A stretch of DNA of 64,000 bases from Immundisolibacter cernigliae (GCF_001697225.1 NZ_CP014671.1:496001-560000), one strand, 5' to 3'; shown: positions 32,328-45,007, numbered from the stretch's first letter. Notes: generated from the sequence alone by a model not told the origin. Numbers and translations are program-made.

Positions 32328-34787
32328 TCAGACAACGATATTGACCAGCTTGCCCGGCACCACAATGACCTTGCGCACCGGCGCCTCGCCCACGAAACGC
32401 TGCACGTTCGGCTCGGCCAGCGCCGCCGCGCGCACGGCGTCCTGATCGGCGCCGGCCGGCACGCGCACGGTGCCGCGCAGCTTGCCCGAAACCTGCACCG
32501 CCAGCGTGATTTCGTCGGCTTGCAGCGCCGCCGGGTCGACCACCGGCCAGGGCGCGCGCAGCAGCGGGCCTTCGAAACCCAGCTCATCCCACAGACCATG
32601 CGTGATGTGCGGCACGATCGGCGACAGCAGACGCAGCAGAATGGACAGGCCTTCCTCGACCAGCGCCAGGTAGCCGCCACCGGCTTGCGGCACCGGCAGG
32701 CGCGACAGCTCGTTCAGCATCTTCATGCCGGCCGACACCACGGTGTTGAACTGGTTCTTGCGAAAGTCGTGGCTGGCCTGCTGCAGACAGGTGTGGATTT
32801 CGCGCCGCGCGGCGCGCTGCGCATCGTCCAGCGCCTGTGCATCGGCGGCCGGCGCGGTCTCCCGCCAGGCGCGAAAATCGGCCGCGAAAGCCCACAGGCG
32901 CTTCAGGAAACGGTTGGCACCGGCCACGCCCTCGTCGGACCACTCCAGCGCCTGGTCCGGGGACGAGGCGAAAATGATGAACAGCCGCGCCGTGTCCGCG
33001 CCGTAGCGATCAATCAGCGCCTGCGGATCGACCGTGTTGCCCTTGGACTTGGACATCTTGGCGCCGTCCTTGAGCACCATTCCCTGCGTGAGCAGGCGCG
33101 TGAACGGCTCGCTGGCGCTGATCAGGCCCTCGTCGCGCATCAGCTTGGTAAAGAAGCGCGCGTACAGCAGGTGCAGGATGGCGTGCTCGATGCCACCGAC
33201 GTACTGGTCCACCGGCAGCCAGTGATCGGCGCGCCGGTCCAGCATGGCCGTGTCCAGATCGGGACAGGCAAAGCGCGCGAAGTACCAGGACGACTCGAAA
33301 AACGTGTCGAAGGTGTCGGTCTCGCGCCGCGCCGCACGACCGCAGTCCGGGCAGGTGGTCTCGTAGAACTCGGGCATGCGCGTCAGCGGCGAGCCGCTGC
33401 CGTCCACCGTGACGTCCTCGGGCAAGCGCACCGGCAGCTGCGCGTCCGGCACCGGCACCGGTCCGCAGGCCTCGCAGTGGATGACCGGGATCGGGCAGCC
33501 CCAGTAGCGCTGGCGGGACACGCCCCAGTCGCGCAGGCGGTATTGCACGCGCCGGGCGCCGATGCCGCGCGCTTGCGCCAGGTCGGCGATGGCGTCGAAG
33601 GCGGCCTGAAACTCCAGACCGTCGTGCGGTCCGGAGTTGATCAGCAGGCCCTTGTCGGTGAACGCGGCGTGTTCGACCAGGCTCTCCGGATCGCCGTCGA
33701 AACCGGCCGGCGCCACCACCGGCCGGATCGGCAGCCGGTACTGGCGGGCGAACTCCCAGTCCCGCTGGTCATGGCCGGGCACCGCCATGATGGCGCCCTC
33801 GCCGTAGTCCATCAGCACGAAATTGGCCACCCACACCGGCATCGGCTCGCCGGTCAGCGGATGCACGGCGCGCAGGCCCGTGTCGACGCCGAGCTTGTCC
33901 TGGGTCTGCAGCGCCGCCTCGCTGGTCTCGCGCGGTTTGAGCGCCTCGATGGCGTCGGCCAGCGCCGGGGTGCCGGCTGCCACCTGCTGCGCCAGCGGAT
34001 GCTCGGCCGCCACCGCCATGTAGGTGGCGCCGTACAGCGTGTCCGGGCGCGTGGTGAATACCTTCAGCGGGCCGTAACCGGGCACCTCGAAACTCAGCTC
34101 CATGCCCACCGAGCGGCCGATCCAGTTGCGCTGCATGGTCTTGACCGGCTCCGGCCAGTCCAGGCCGTCCAGCTCCGCCAGCAGCTCGTCGGCATAGGCC
34201 GTGATGCGCAGGAACCACTGCGGAATCTCGCGCCGCTCGACCAGCGCGCCGGAGCGCCAGCCGCGCCCGTCGATGACCTGCTCGTTGGCCAATACCGTCT
34301 GGTCGACCGGGTCCCAGTTGACCGCCGCCAGCCTGCGGTAGGCCAGGCCTTTCTTGAGCAGCCGCGTGAACAGCCACTGTTCCCAGCGGTAGTACTCGGG
34401 CCGGCAGGTGGCGATCTCGCGCCGCCAGTCGTAGGCGAAGCCCAGGCGCTGCAGCTGCGCGCGCATGTGGGCGATGTTGTCGTAGGTCCAGCGCGACGGC
34501 GCGATGCCGCGCTGGATGGCGGCGTTCTCGGCCGGCATGCCAAACGCGTCCCAGCCCATCGGCTGCAGCACGCGCCGGCCCTGCATCATCTGAAAGCGCG
34601 CCAGCACGTCGCCGATCGTGTAATTGCGCACGTGGCCCATGTGCAGCGCGCCCGACGGGTACGGGAACATCGACAGGCAGTAGAACTTCTCGCCCGGGCC
34701 GTCGTCGGCCGCCGCGAAGGCGTGGTGTTCCTGCCACCAGGCCTGGACCTGGGCTTCGACCGTGGCGGCGTCGTACTGGCGATTCAT
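32328..34787 (-). CDS. leuS: Leucyl-tRNA synthetase
   Basis: LeuS charges tRNA-Leu. The class I motifs are clear: HMGH in [14 protein letters not shown] and KMSKS in [18 protein letters not shown]1 editing domain containing [21 protein letters not shown] is present, as is a zinc-like ETTCPDCGR segment. The ATG at 34787 (MNRQYDAAT) gives 819 residues; an ATG eight codons upstream is possible but less like the family. It lies 36 bases after lnt. Confidence 0.98.
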   Translation of the reverse strand: MNRQYDAATVEAQVQAWWQEHHAFAAADDGPGEKFYCLSMFPYPSGALHMGHVRNYTIGDVLARFQMMQGRRVLQPMGWDAFGMPAENAAIQRGIAPSRWTYDNIAHMRAQLQRLGFAYDWRREIATCRPEYYRWEQWLFTRLLKKGLAYRRLAAVNWDPVDQTVLANEQVIDGRGWRSGALVERREIPQWFLRITAYADELLAELDGLDWPEPVKTMQRNWIGRSVGMELSFEVPGYGPLKVFTTRPDTLYGATYMAVAAEHPLAQQVAAGTPALADAIEALKPRETSEAALQTQDKLGVDTGLRAVHPLTGEPMPVWVANFVLMDYGEGAIMAVPGHDQRDWEFARQYRLPIRPVVAPAGFDGDPESLVEHAAFTDKGLLINSGPHDGLEFQAAFDAIADLAQARGIGARRVQYRLRDWGVSRQRYWGCPIPVIHCEACGPVPVPDAQLPVRLPEDVTVDGSGSPLTRMPEFYETTCPDCGRAARRETDTFDTFFESSWYFARFACPDLDTAMLDRRADHWLPVDQYVGGIEHAILHLLYARFFTKLMRDEGLISASEPFTRLLTQGMVLKDGAKMSKSKGNTVDPQALIDRYGADTARLFIIFASSPDQALEWSDEGVAGANRFLKRLWAFAADFRAWRETAPAADAQALDDAQRAARREIHTCLQQASHDFRKNQFNTVVSAGMKMLNELSRLPVPQAGGGYLALVEEGLSILLRLLSPIVPHITHGLWDELGFEGPLLRAPWPVVDPAALQADEITLAVQVSGKLRGTVRVPAGADQDAVRAAALAEPNVQRFVGEAPVRKVIVVPGKLVNIVV

Positions 34788-34823
34788 GAAGGACTGCGCA
34801 AGGGGCGGCAAAAAGACCGCCGA

Positions 34824-36314
34824 TTATAGCCGCCGGCCCGCGCCCGCCCGGCCCCGCCACCCGCCGACCAGGCACAGCGCCACGCACAGCAGCGTCACCG
34901 GCGTCTCGCCGAAGCGCGCGAACGGCGTCAGGCCCCGCTGCGGGACCAGCTCGCCGCGCAGCACGGCCTGCTCGAAGGGCGCCGCGCGGGCCGTGACCCG
35001 GCCGCGGTGGTCGATGATGGCGGTAAGCCCCGTGTTGGTGGCGCGGGCAATCGGTCTGCCCAACTCACGGGCCCGCATGCGGGCGATGTCCAGGTGCTGC
35101 GACGGGGCGGTGGAATCGCCAAACCAGGCATCGTTGCTGATGTTGATCAGCCAGTCGGCGGCCGCGCCGGCGCGCAGTTCCTGCGGGAACAGGATCTCGT
35201 AACACACCGACGCCGCCGCCTGCGATTCGCCGATCCGCAGCAACGGCTGGCCCGGACCACCGGTCGAGAAATCCGACATCGGCACCGCCAGCAGGTCCAG
35301 CACCGGGCCGATCTGGCGCTGCAGCGGCACGTACTCGCCAAACGGCACCAGGTGCCGCTTGCGGTACTCGCCGCCCGGACCCGTCAACTGCACCAGGGCG
35401 TTGTAGTAGCGCCCGTCGGCGTCCTCGGTCGGCATGCCGATCAGCAGCGCGGCGCCACCACGCTGGGCAGCCTCGCGCAGCGCGGTGAAATAGCCGGCAT
35501 CGACCTGGCTCGGCAATGCGGGAATGGCGTTTTCCGGCCAGATGACGACATCGGCGTCGAACTGCCCGGTGCTCAGGCGCCGGTAGCGGGCCAGTGTTTC
35601 CTCGAAATGGGCCGGATCCCACTTCATCTGCTGCTCGACGTTGCCCTGCACCAGAGCGACGCGCACCGGCGACCCGGCCGGTTGCGTCCAGTCCAGCCCG
35701 TCCAGCGCCAGCCCGCCGGCCGTCAGCGCGACGAATATCAGGACTGCCGGCCAGCGCCGCCGGGGCCGGTTTGACAGGTGGACCAGCAAGGCCGCCGCGG
35801 CAGTCAGGGCCAGCCCGACGCCGGCCATCCCGAGCAGCGGCGCGAAGGCACCAAGCGGACTGTCGATCTGGCTGTAGCCGGGCGCCAGCCACGGGAAGCC
35901 GGTCAGCAGCCAGGAACGCAGCCATTCGGCCAGGCCCAGCGTTCCCGGCGCAGCGATTAAAAAGGCGCCGTCACGGGCACCAAGACGTCTGGCCGCATAC
36001 AGCGCCAAGGCCGGAAACAGCGCCAGATAGGCAACCAGCGCCGCCGTGACCAGCGTCGCACTGGCGGCATCCATGTTGCCGTAGCGATAACAGCTGATGA
36101 AGATCCAGTACAGGCCGCCGCCGAACCAGGCCAGACCGAACACATAGCCGCGGGCCGCCGCCTCCCGCGCGGTGCCCCGCATGGCCACGGTCAGCAATCC
36201 GGCCAGCGCCAGCAGTGCCAGCGGCCACAGACCAAACGGCGCATAGGCCAGCGGCATCAGTCCGCCGGCCAGGGCCGCCAGCAGCAGGCCAGCGCGGCGG
36301 TTTCGCGCCATCAA
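34824..36314 (-). CDS. lnt: Apolipoprotein N-acyltransferase
   Basis: Lnt adds the third acyl chain to bacterial lipoproteins at the inner membrane. The 496-residue product has about seven hydrophobic spans followed by a nitrilase-type periplasmic domain. The catalytic Glu, Lys and Cys are in VIWPENAIPALP, KRHLVPFGEYVP and SVCYEILFP. It starts six bases after corC, the usual gammaproteobacterial order. Confidence 0.96.
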   Translation of the reverse strand: MMARNRRAGLLLAALAGGLMPLAYAPFGLWPLALLALAGLLTVAMRGTAREAAARGYVFGLAWFGGGLYWIFISCYRYGNMDAASATLVTAALVAYLALFPALALYAARRLGARDGAFLIAAPGTLGLAEWLRSWLLTGFPWLAPGYSQIDSPLGAFAPLLGMAGVGLALTAAAALLVHLSNRPRRRWPAVLIFVALTAGGLALDGLDWTQPAGSPVRVALVQGNVEQQMKWDPAHFEETLARYRRLSTGQFDADVVIWPENAIPALPSQVDAGYFTALREAAQRGGAALLIGMPTEDADGRYYNALVQLTGPGGEYRKRHLVPFGEYVPLQRQIGPVLDLLAVPMSDFSTGGPGQPLLRIGESQAAASVCYEILFPQELRAGAAADWLINISNDAWFGDSTAPSQHLDIARMRARELGRPIARATNTGLTAIIDHRGRVTARAAPFEQAVLRGELVPQRGLTPFARFGETPVTLLCVALCLVGGWRGRAGAGRRL

Positions 36315-36320
36315 GGCGCT

Positions 36321-37175
36321 TCAGCCGTCGTCCGGTTCCGCGGCGACCACCGCCGCGCGGCGCACCCGGAGCTGCTCGATGCGCCGCCCGTCGGCGGCCG
36401 TCACCTCGAATTCGAAACCCTGGTAGTCGATGCGCTCGCCGACTTCCGGCAGGTGCCCGAACTGCTGGGCCAGCAGCCCGCCGACGGTGTCGAACTCCTC
36501 GTCGCTGAAGCTGACGCCGAAATGGGCATTGAAGTCCTCGATCGGCGTCAGACCATGCACCAGCGCACTGCCGTCATCGGCCGGCTGGATGTCGGTCTCG
36601 TCCTCGTCGATGTCGTACTCGTCCTCGATCTCGCCGACGATCTGCTCCAGCACGTCCTCGATGGTGACCAGGCCGGCCACGCCGCCGTACTCGTCGACCA
36701 CGATCGCCATGTGGTTGCGGGTCTGGCGAAACTCGCGCAGCAGCACGTTCAGGCGCTTGCTCTCGGGCACGAACACCGCCGGGCGCAGCACGTCGCGCAG
36801 CGTGAACTGCACGTCCTTGCCCGGTTCCAGATACGCCAGCAGGTCCTTGGCCAGCACGATGCCGACCACCTCGTCGCGGTCGTCACCGATCACCGGGTAG
36901 CGCGAATGGCCGTTTGCCTCCACCACCCGTACCAGCGCGGCTAGATCATCGTCGCGGCTCATCACCACCAGCTGCGAGCGCGGCACCATGATGTCGCGCA
37001 CCTGGCGCTCGCCGATGGTCAGCACGCCCTCGATCATGCGCAGCGTGCCGGCGTCGAGCACCGCCGCCGCCTCGGCGTCCTTCAGGTGGCGCATCAGCCA
37101 GTCGCGGTCGATCGGCTCGCCGAACAGGGCGTGGCTGATGCGCTGCAACAGGCCGTGGTGGGTGTCGTTGCTCAT
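36321..37175 (-). CDS. corC: CorC/HlyC-family CBS-domain protein
   Basis: This 284-residue cytoplasmic protein has two CBS domains (about residues 65-185; VRDIMVPRSQLVVM, VIGDDRDEVVGIVLAKDLL and VVDEYGGVAGLVTIEDVLE) and a C-terminal CorC/HlyC domain with DTVGGLLAQQFGHLPE. It is linked to magnesium and cobalt efflux (YbeX). The ATG at 37175 overlaps the ybeY stop by four bases; the longer frame upstream is rejected. Confidence 0.95.
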   Translation of the reverse strand: MSNDTHHGLLQRISHALFGEPIDRDWLMRHLKDAEAAAVLDAGTLRMIEGVLTIGERQVRDIMVPRSQLVVMSRDDDLAALVRVVEANGHSRYPVIGDDRDEVVGIVLAKDLLAYLEPGKDVQFTLRDVLRPAVFVPESKRLNVLLREFRQTRNHMAIVVDEYGGVAGLVTIEDVLEQIVGEIEDEYDIDEDETDIQPADDGSALVHGLTPIEDFNAHFGVSFSDEEFDTVGGLLAQQFGHLPEVGERIDYQGFEFEVTAADGRRIEQLRVRRAAVVAAEPDDG

Positions 37176-37678
37176 TGCGGGGCGAGCGTGCTCAGGTCGC
37201 TCAGATAGGGGTCTGGCAGCCCAAGATCGGCCATGATGGCCGTCTCCAGCGCTTCCATGGCCAGGCGCCGGGGCTCCTCGTCGTGGCTGTGGCCGGCCAG
37301 GTGCAGCAGGCCGTGGATCAGCAGATGCGCCAGGCGCTGCTCGAAGGTCTTGCCGTATTCGGCAGCTTCCGCCTGCACCACCGGCAGGCACAGCACGATG
37401 TCGCCCAGCGGCCGCGGCTCGCCGGGCGGCAGCGGAAAATCGTCGTCCAGCGGAAACGACAGCACGTTGGGCGCGTAGTCCTTGCCGCGGTAGTCGCGAT
37501 TCAGCTGGCGGGCTTCGCCCTCGTCCACCAGCCGCACCGCCACGTTCACACCGGTCAGGTGCAGCGCCGCCAGCGCCGCCGTGGCCCAGGCGACGAACAC
37601 CGCGTCGTCCGGGGCGGGCACGATGCTGGCGCGGTCGATGTCAACTTCGGGGATCGCCGGGCTCGGCGTGCTGCTCAT
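37172..37678 (-). CDS. ybeY: Endoribonuclease YbeY
   Basis: YbeY is a zinc-dependent RNase for 16S rRNA maturation and quality control. The 168-residue product has the metal motif [11 protein letters not shown] (family HGxLHLxGYDH), so the usual Asp is Ser while all three His are kept. [16 protein letters not shown] is the second family signature. It overlaps phoH by 38 bases and corC by four bases, so translation is probably coupled. Confidence 0.95.
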   Translation of the reverse strand: MSSTPSPAIPEVDIDRASIVPAPDDAVFVAWATAALAALHLTGVNVAVRLVDEGEARQLNRDYRGKDYAPNVLSFPLDDDFPLPPGEPRPLGDIVLCLPVVQAEAAEYGKTFEQRLAHLLIHGLLHLAGHSHDEEPRRLAMEALETAIMADLGLPDPYLSDLSTLAPQ

Positions 37679-38621
37679 AGGCGTTGACGATGCGCTCCAC
37701 CAGCGGATGGCGGACCACGTCGCGGGCGGTGAAGAAATTGAATGAAATGCCCTCCACGCCCTGCAGCACGCCCAGCACGTGCTTCAGGCCGGACGGCTTG
37801 CCGGGCGGCAGATCGATCTGCGTCACATCGCCGGTGATGACCGCGGTCGAGCCAAAGCCGATGCGCGTCAGGAACATCTTCATCTGCTCGGGCGTGGTGT
37901 TCTGCGCCTCGTCCAGGATGATGAAGGCCTCGTTCAGCGTGCGTCCGCGCATGTAGGCCAGCGGGGCGATTTCGATCACGTGGCGCTCGATCAGCTTGCC
38001 GACGCGCTCGAAGGTCAGCATCTCGTAAAGCGCGTCGTAGATCGGGCGCAGGTACGGATCGACCTTCTGCGCCAGGTCGCCGGGCAGAAAGCCGAGCTTC
38101 TCGCCGGCTTCCACGGCCGGGCGCACCAGTACCAGCCGCTGCACCTGTTCTTCGAGCAGGGCCTGCACGGCGCAGGCGACCGCCAGATAGGTCTTGCCGG
38201 TGCCGGCCGGGCCGATGGCAAAGTTGATGTCGTGGTTCTGGATGCTGCGCAGGTACTCGCCCTGGCTGCGGCCGCGGGCGCGCACCTGCAGCCGCCGGCC
38301 GACCGCCACGATGGGCTCGTCGTCGCCCGCATGACCGCCGCGCACCAGCAGGTGCACCTTGGCCGCCGACAGCTCCTCGCTGCTGGCCGTCTCGGCGTAA
38401 ATGGTCTGCAAGGCGGAGCGGGCGCCGGCCACCGGATCGGCGGCGCCGCTGATGGCGAAGGAGTGACCGTGACGGCGTATCGCCACCCCGAAGTGCCGCT
38501 CTACCTGTCCGATGTGGGCGTCGAGCGGCCCGCACATGCGAGCCAGGCGGGCGTTGTCGCTGGGTTCCAGGGTGACTTCCGCCACCGCGGCGTCGGCACT
38601 CAAGCCAACCGGAACCGTCAT
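37641..38621 (-). CDS. PhoH-like ATPase
   Basis: This 326-residue PhoH-family (YbeZ) protein has a Walker [12 protein letters not shown], a Walker B region [19 protein letters not shown] and the RIGFGS and [10 protein letters not shown] motifs. It commonly works next to YbeY in RNA metabolism. It overlaps miaB by four bases upstream and ybeY by 38 bases downstream. Confidence 0.95.
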   Translation of the reverse strand: MTVPVGLSADAAVAEVTLEPSDNARLARMCGPLDAHIGQVERHFGVAIRRHGHSFAISGAADPVAGARSALQTIYAETASSEELSAAKVHLLVRGGHAGDDEPIVAVGRRLQVRARGRSQGEYLRSIQNHDINFAIGPAGTGKTYLAVACAVQALLEEQVQRLVLVRPAVEAGEKLGFLPGDLAQKVDPYLRPIYDALYEMLTFERVGKLIERHVIEIAPLAYMRGRTLNEAFIILDEAQNTTPEQMKMFLTRIGFGSTAVITGDVTQIDLPPGKPSGLKHVLGVLQGVEGISFNFFTARDVVRHPLVERIVNAYEQHAEPGDPRS

Positions 38622-39964
38622 GCAGCGTGGCGGGAGCTGCTCAGCTCGCCGCGCAGGGTGTGCACCGAAACCGCCGTGATCTTCAAATCCACCAATTGAC
38701 CCACAAGCTGCTCACTGGCCAAAAAGTTTACCACCCGATTGTTACCGATCCGCCCATACAGCCGCCCCTGACCGCGCTTGGCCGGGCCCTCCACCAACAC
38801 CGTCTGCACGCTGCCGACCAGGGTTTCCACATAAGCCTGCGACTGGCGCTCGATCAAAGCCTGCAGCCGCGCCAGGCGCTCCTTTTTGACCGCCAGCGGC
38901 GTGTCGTCCGCCAGCGCCGCCGCCGGCGTGCCGGGCCGGGCGCTGTAGATGAAGCTGTAGGCCTCGTCGAAACCGGCCGCCTCGACCAGCGCCAGCGTGG
39001 CGGCGAAGTCGTCCTCGGTCTCGCCCGGAAAACCAACGATGATGTCGGTGGTCAGGCTAAGCCCCGGCCGCGCCGCCCGTACGCGGTCGATCTTGGCCAG
39101 GTACTCGGCCGCCGTGTGGCCGCGCTTCATGGCCCGCAGGATGCGGTCCGAGCCGCTTTGCACAGGCAGGTGCAGGTGCGCGGCGAGCTTGGGCACCTCG
39201 GCATAGGCGGCCACCAGCGTGTCCGTGAACTCCACCGGATGCGAGGTGGTGAAGCGGATGCGCGCGATGCCGTCGATCTGCGCCACCTGGCGGATCAGTT
39301 CGGCCAAGTCCGCCACCCCGCCGCGCGGCGTGGCGCCGCGGTAGGCGTTCACGTTCTGGCCCAGCAGCGTCACCTCGCGCACGCCCTGCTCGGCGTAGAC
39401 GGCAACCTCGGTCAGCACGTCCAGCAGCGGGCGGCTGAACTCCTCGCCGCGCGTGTACGGCACCACGCAGAAACTGCAGTACTTCGAGCAGCCCTCCATG
39501 GCCGACACGAACGCGGTCGGCCCGCTGGCGCGCGGCAGGGGCAGATGATCGAACTTCTCGATCTCCGGAAAGCTCACGTCCACCGCCGCCTGGCGACCCT
39601 GCGCCTGATTCAGCAGCAGCGGCAGGCGGTGGATGGTCTGCGGGCCGAAGATCAGGTCCACGTACGGCGCCCGCTCGCGCAGCCGGTCGCCTTCCTGGCT
39701 GGCCACGCAGCCGCCGACGCCGATCACCAGTTCCGGGCGGTAGCGCTTGTAGTCGTGCCACCAGGCGCCCAGCTCCGAGAACACCTTCTCCTGCGCCTTC
39801 TCGCGGATGGAACAGGTATTGAGCAGCAGCACATCGGCCTGCGCCGGGTCGTCGGTGGACTCCAGGCCGTGTGAGTGCGCCAGCACATCGGCGATGCGCT
39901 GCGAGTCGTACACATTCATCTGGCAGCCAAGGGTCTTGACGTGCAGTTTGCGGGGCGTGGTCAT
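38618..39964 (-). CDS. miaB: tRNA-2-methylthio-N6-dimethylallyladenosine synthase
   Basis: MiaB is the radical-SAM methylthiotransferase that modifies adenosine 37. The 448-residue product has the N-terminal domain [17 protein letters not shown], the radical-SAM cluster motif [16 protein letters not shown] and a C-terminal TRAM domain. ATG at 39964 (MTTPRKL) is preferred over one 14 codons earlier. It is the first gene of a 13-gene minus-strand block and is divergent from mnmG. Confidence 0.97.
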   Translation of the reverse strand: MTTPRKLHVKTLGCQMNVYDSQRIADVLAHSHGLESTDDPAQADVLLLNTCSIREKAQEKVFSELGAWWHDYKRYRPELVIGVGGCVASQEGDRLRERAPYVDLIFGPQTIHRLPLLLNQAQGRQAAVDVSFPEIEKFDHLPLPRASGPTAFVSAMEGCSKYCSFCVVPYTRGEEFSRPLLDVLTEVAVYAEQGVREVTLLGQNVNAYRGATPRGGVADLAELIRQVAQIDGIARIRFTTSHPVEFTDTLVAAYAEVPKLAAHLHLPVQSGSDRILRAMKRGHTAAEYLAKIDRVRAARPGLSLTTDIIVGFPGETEDDFAATLALVEAAGFDEAYSFIYSARPGTPAAALADDTPLAVKKERLARLQALIERQSQAYVETLVGSVQTVLVEGPAKRGQGRLYGRIGNNRVVNFLASEQLVGQLVDLKITAVSVHTLRGELSSSRHAA

Positions 39965-40051
39965 GGGCAGGGAAGCGGCCGGAAACAGCCTGACAGCGGT
40001 GTACAAGGCCGCCTATCATAACGACTTCCCCCTGCCCTGCCCGTGACTTCC

Positions 40052-41941
40052 ATGCAGTTCGACCGCCCCTTCGACGTGATCGTGGTCGGCGCCGGCCACG
40101 CCGGTGTCGAGGCCGCCCTGGCCGCTGCCCGCAGCGGCGCCGCGACCCTGCTGCTGACCCAGAACCTGGAAACCATCGGCCAGATGTCCTGCAACCCGGC
40201 CATCGGCGGCATCGGCAAGAGCCACCTGGTACGCGAGATCGATGCGCTGGGCGGCGCCATGGCGCTGGCCGCCGATCGGGCCGGCATCCAGTTCCGGGTG
40301 CTCAATCGCAGCAAGGGCCCGGCGGTGCGTGCCACCCGCGCCCAGGCCGACCGGGCGCTGTATCGCCAGACCGTGCGCGGCATGGTCGAGGCGCAGCCGA
40401 ACCTGAGTCTTTTCCAGCAGAACGTCGAGGACCTGATCGTCGAGGACGGCCGCGTGCGCGGCGTGCTCACGCAGATGGGCCTGAGTTTCAGCGCCCGCGC
40501 GGTGGTGCTGACCACCGGCACCTTCCTGGGCGGCGTCATCCACATCGGCGAGCAGCACTACGGCGGCGGCCGGGCCGGTGATGCGCCGGCCATCGCGCTG
40601 GCGCGGCGCCTGCGGGAACTGGACCTGCCGGTCGGGCGACTCAAGACCGGCACGCCGCCACGCCTGGACGGGCGCAGCATCGACTACAGCCAGCTGCAGG
40701 AACAGCCTGGCGACACGCCGACACCGGTGTTCTCGTACCTGGGTCATGCCGACCTGCACCCGCGCCAGGTCAGCTGCCACCTGACCTACACCAACGAGCG
40801 CACGCACGACATCATCCGCGCCAACCTGCACCGCTCGCCCATGTACGCCGGCGCCATCGAGGGCGTCGGCCCGCGCTACTGCCCGTCCATCGAGGACAAG
40901 GTGGTGCGCTTTGCGGACAAGTCCGCACACCAGATTTTTGTCGAGCCCGAGGGTCTGGACACGAGCGAGGTGTACCCGAACGGCATCTCCACCAGCCTGC
41001 CGTTCGACGTGCAGCTGGCGCTGGTGCGCTCCATTGCCGGCTTCGAGAACGTGCACATCCTGCGCCCCGGCTATGCCATCGAGTACGACTTCTTCGACCC
41101 GCGCGCGCTGCACCCGTGGCTGGAGACGCAGGCGCTCGGCGACCTGTTCTTCGCCGGGCAGATCAACGGCACCACCGGCTACGAGGAAGCCGCCGCGCAG
41201 GGCCTGATCGCGGGCCTGAACGCCGCCCGCCGGGCGCGGGACCTGGAACCCTGGTGGCCGCGCCGGGACGAGGCCTACATCGGCGTGCTGATCGACGACC
41301 TGACCACCCGCGGCACGCGCGAGCCGTACCGCATGTTCACCTCGCGGGCCGAGTACCGCCTGTGGCTGCGCGAGGACAACGCCGACCAGCGCCTGACCGC
41401 CATCGGCCGCGAACTGGGCCTGGTGGACGACGCGCGCTGGGCACACTTTTGCCGCAAGCAGGACGTCATCGCCGCCGAGAAAACGCGCCTGTCCGCCATC
41501 CTGCTGCGTCCGGAGCGGCTGGATGAAGCCGATCTGGCGCTGCTGGGCGGCCCGCTGTCGCGCGAGAGCACGGCGCTCGACCTGCTGCGCCGCCCGAGCA
41601 TCGACTACGCCACCCTGCACCGCCTGCCGGGGGTGGGCGAGCCGCATGCGGATGACGAGGCCACCGGCCAGCTCGAAATCGACCTCAAGTACGACGGCTA
41701 CCTCGGTCGCCAGCGGGCCGAAATCGAGCGCCAGCGCCACGCCGAAACCACCGCCCTGGCGGCCGATCTGGACTACGCCGCCATCCGCGGCCTGTCGCAC
41801 GAGGCGCGCCAGAAGCTCGCCGCCGCCCGGCCCGCCACCATCGGCCAGGCCAGCCGCGTGCCGGGCGTCACGCCGGCCGCCATATCGCTGCTGCTGGTGC
41901 ACCTGAAACGCCGCAACCGTCCGTCCGTCGATGCCGCCTGA
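40052..41941 (+). CDS. mnmG: tRNA uridine 5-carboxymethylaminomethyl modification enzyme
   Basis: MnmG (GidA) with MnmE modifies the wobble uridine of several tRNAs using FAD and NADH. The 629-residue product has the FAD motif [17 protein letters not shown], the signature [18 protein letters not shown] and [15 protein letters not shown] three codons upstream (40043) is also possible. It overlaps rsmG by 11 bases, and mnmG-rsmG-parA-parB is a frequent near-origin cluster. Confidence 0.97.
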   Translation: MQFDRPFDVIVVGAGHAGVEAALAAARSGAATLLLTQNLETIGQMSCNPAIGGIGKSHLVREIDALGGAMALAADRAGIQFRVLNRSKGPAVRATRAQADRALYRQTVRGMVEAQPNLSLFQQNVEDLIVEDGRVRGVLTQMGLSFSARAVVLTTGTFLGGVIHIGEQHYGGGRAGDAPAIALARRLRELDLPVGRLKTGTPPRLDGRSIDYSQLQEQPGDTPTPVFSYLGHADLHPRQVSCHLTYTNERTHDIIRANLHRSPMYAGAIEGVGPRYCPSIEDKVVRFADKSAHQIFVEPEGLDTSEVYPNGISTSLPFDVQLALVRSIAGFENVHILRPGYAIEYDFFDPRALHPWLETQALGDLFFAGQINGTTGYEEAAAQGLIAGLNAARRARDLEPWWPRRDEAYIGVLIDDLTTRGTREPYRMFTSRAEYRLWLREDNADQRLTAIGRELGLVDDARWAHFCRKQDVIAAEKTRLSAILLRPERLDEADLALLGGPLSRESTALDLLRRPSIDYATLHRLPGVGEPHADDEATGQLEIDLKYDGYLGRQRAEIERQRHAETTALAADLDYAAIRGLSHEARQKLAAARPATIGQASRVPGVTPAAISLLLVHLKRRNRPSVDAA

Positions 41942-42593
41942 GGCGGCGCCCGGCGACTGGGATCAGGCGCGCAGGCAGCTCGACCAGGGCCTGGTTGCTT
42001 TAAATGTTGACCTGCCGGCCGCCAGCCGGGACCAGCTGATCGCCCTGCTGCGCCTGCTCGCGCAGTGGAACCGCAGCTTCAACCTCACCGCCCTGCGCAC
42101 GCCGGCCGACATGGTGGCAGGCCACCTGCTGGACAGCCTGGCGGTACTGGCGCACCTGCCGCCGGGGCGGCTGCTGGATGTCGGCACCGGCGCCGGCTTT
42201 CCCGGCCTGCCGCTGGCCATTGCCCGGCCGGACACGGCGCACGTGCTGCTCGACAGCCACCTCAAGAAGACCCGCTTCGTGCAGCACGCGGCCCTGACGC
42301 TGGACCTGCACAACGTCGAAGTGGTCCAGCAGCGCGCCGAGCAATACCGGCCGGATGCGCCTTTCCCGGTGGTGATCGCGCGGGCGTTTGCTCCCCTGCC
42401 CCGCCTGCTGCGCCTGATCGGCCACCTGTGTGCGCCCGGCGGCCGGGTGCTGGCGCTCAAGGGACCGGCTGTCGAAACAGAACTGACCGACCTGCCGGCC
42501 CAGTTCGAGCACCTCGACACGCTGACCCTGCCCGCCGTGACCGGCCGCGACAGGCGCACGCTGGTCGTGCTGGCGCGGCGGGCGGTCGGGTAA
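41931..42593 (+). CDS. rsmG: 16S rRNA guanine-527 N7-methyltransferase
   Basis: RsmG (GidB) methylates G527 of 16S rRNA. The 220-residue product has the SAM loop [17 protein letters not shown] and the segments [12 protein letters not shown] and [12 protein letters not shown], all typical. It overlaps mnmG by 11 bases and precedes parA by 35 bases. Confidence 0.96.
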   Translation: MPPEAAPGDWDQARRQLDQGLVALNVDLPAASRDQLIALLRLLAQWNRSFNLTALRTPADMVAGHLLDSLAVLAHLPPGRLLDVGTGAGFPGLPLAIARPDTAHVLLDSHLKKTRFVQHAALTLDLHNVEVVQQRAEQYRPDAPFPVVIARAFAPLPRLLRLIGHLCAPGGRVLALKGPAVETELTDLPAQFEHLDTLTLPAVTGRDRRTLVVLARRAVG

Positions 42594-42628
42594 AGTGTCG
42601 CCGCCGCGCAGTTCCTGAACCCACATCC

Positions 42629-43401
42629 ATGCCACGCATCATCGCCATCGCCAACCAGAAAGGCGGGGTCGGCAAGACCACCACCACCGTCAATCTGGCG
42701 GCGGGTCTGGCCCGCGCGCGCCAGCGGGTGCTGCTGATCGATCTGGACCCGCAGGGCAACGCCACCACCGGCAGCGGCATCGACAAGCGCGCGGCAACTC
42801 CAGCCACGCTGGAAGTTCTGACCGGCGAGGCAACCCTGGCCGATGCGCGCCGGACCGTGCCGGCCGGCTTCGACGTGCTGCCCGCGAATGCCGACCTGAC
42901 CGCCGCCAAGGTGCTGCTGCTGCAGATCGAACGGCGCGAGTTCCGCCTGCGCGACGCGCTCGGCCCGATCCGCGACGAATACCACTACGTGCTGATCGAC
43001 TGCCCGCCGGCGCTCGACATGCTGACCGTGAACGCCCTGACCGCCGCCGGCTCCGTGCTGATCCCCATGCAGTGCGAGTACTACGCGCTCGAAGGCCTGT
43101 CCGACCTGCTCGACACCATCAACGACATCGCGAGCAGCGCCAACCCCGGCCTGCACGTGGAAGGCGTGCTGCGCAGCATGTTCGACCCGCGCAGCCGCCT
43201 GTCGCGCGACGTGTCCGAACAACTGCAAAGCCACTTCGGCGAGCGCCTGTACCGCACGGTGATTCCGCGCAACGTGCGCCTGGCCGAGGCGCCCAGCCAC
43301 GGCCTGCCGGTGCTCGACTACGACCGCAGCTGCGTCGGCAGCACGGCCTTTCTCACCCTGGCCGGCGAAATGCTGCGCCGGCATCACCTCAAGGCCAGCT
43401 G

Positions 43402-43402
<1 letters not shown>
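42629..43402 (+). CDS. parA: Chromosome partitioning ATPase ParA
   Basis: ParA (Soj) is the nucleoid-binding ATPase of chromosome segregation. The 257-residue product starts with the deviant Walker A motif NQKGGVGKTTTTVNLA and has DLDPQGNATTG and LIDCPPALDMLT. The ATG at 42629 is used although the frame is open much farther upstream through rsmG. Its stop shares one base with the parB start. Confidence 0.97.
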
Positions 43403-44247
<845 letters not shown>

Positions 44248-44287
44248 TTGGCCATGCGGCGCGGAATGCGCAGGCCCGCACAGTTTC

Positions 44288-44417
44288 GTAGGATGGTTGC
44301 AGCGCAGCGTAACCCATCAATCCGGTGCCGCAACTGGACCATGCCAGCCGGGATTTACGCAGCGTTGTGGGCGTGGTTGACGATGGGTTATGGCCTAGCG
44401 GCCGCCACCCATCCTAC
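44288..44417. repeat. Inverted REP-like pair (GTAGGATGG ... CCATCCTAC)
   Basis: Starting 40 bases after parB, a GTAGGATGG arm with AACCCATC close by faces a mirror copy, GATGGGTT to CCCATCCTAC, about 100 bases later. GTAG followed by a small palindrome is the form of REP sequences recognised by RAYT transposases. The unit sits at the left edge of the accessory patch. Confidence 0.7.
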
Positions 44418-44450
44418 TGCGGGCTGGAGCGGCCACAACTGGAGCCATAT

Positions 44451-45002
44451 ATGAAGAATGGTTTAGTGTTTTTCTTTGCAATAATTTGCATATCACTGCC
44501 TTCTACAGAGGCTGAAGCAAGAAAAGGTTTCGGGTCAATATTTAAGCTTGGTCGAGGCGCAAAAGCTCTAAATGGAATAAAAGAATATGACTTTAATACA
44601 TTATCTGTAGAGGAGATTCGAGCTTGTTTATTTCTGGAGCAGAAGGCCAATAAATCAGAAAAAGATCTGGAGTTAGAGCAACCATCGATATCAGAAAAAG
44701 AGAAATACTTAACCCAATTAGATTCAGAAATAAATATACTTTCACGATATTTGGAATTGAACAACAATACGAATTTCTATTCACAGCAGGAAGTCGATAA
44801 CTTTAACAATAAAGTTAAGCGCCATAACGAGTTAATTGCTGTCTATAACAAAGAGATTGCATCTTACAAAAGCCTGGAAGCGACCTACAATTCGCACGTT
44901 ACCCAGCACAACTCAGTAGTTAATAAGTTTCAATCTGAGTGTGCTGGAAAACGCTATTATGAAGACGATTTTGTTGCGGCAAGCAGCAACATAAATAAAT
45001 AG
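44451..45002 (+). CDS. AT-rich exported coiled-coil protein of unknown function
   Basis: This 183-residue protein has a signal peptide (MKNGLVFFFAIICISLPSTEA then EARKG) and a long Asn/Lys/Glu-rich region from about residue 60 to 165 that looks coiled-coil. I recognise no family. Its base composition is strikingly AT-rich (many AAT, ATA and TTA codons) against the GC-rich flanks, a sign of horizontal gain. It lies between two REP-type repeats, next to parB. The ATG at 44451 is preferred because it places the signal peptide at the N-terminus. Confidence 0.75.
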   Translation: MKNGLVFFFAIICISLPSTEAEARKGFGSIFKLGRGAKALNGIKEYDFNTLSVEEIRACLFLEQKANKSEKDLELEQPSISEKEKYLTQLDSEINILSRYLELNNNTNFYSQQEVDNFNNKVKRHNELIAVYNKEIASYKSLEATYNSHVTQHNSVVNKFQSECAGKRYYEDDFVAASSNINK

Positions 45003-45007
45003 TTCCT

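Noticed and set aside
44248-44287. parS centromere near parB
   Set aside because: No sequence close to the TGTTTCACGTGAAACA consensus was seen here or elsewhere in the window.
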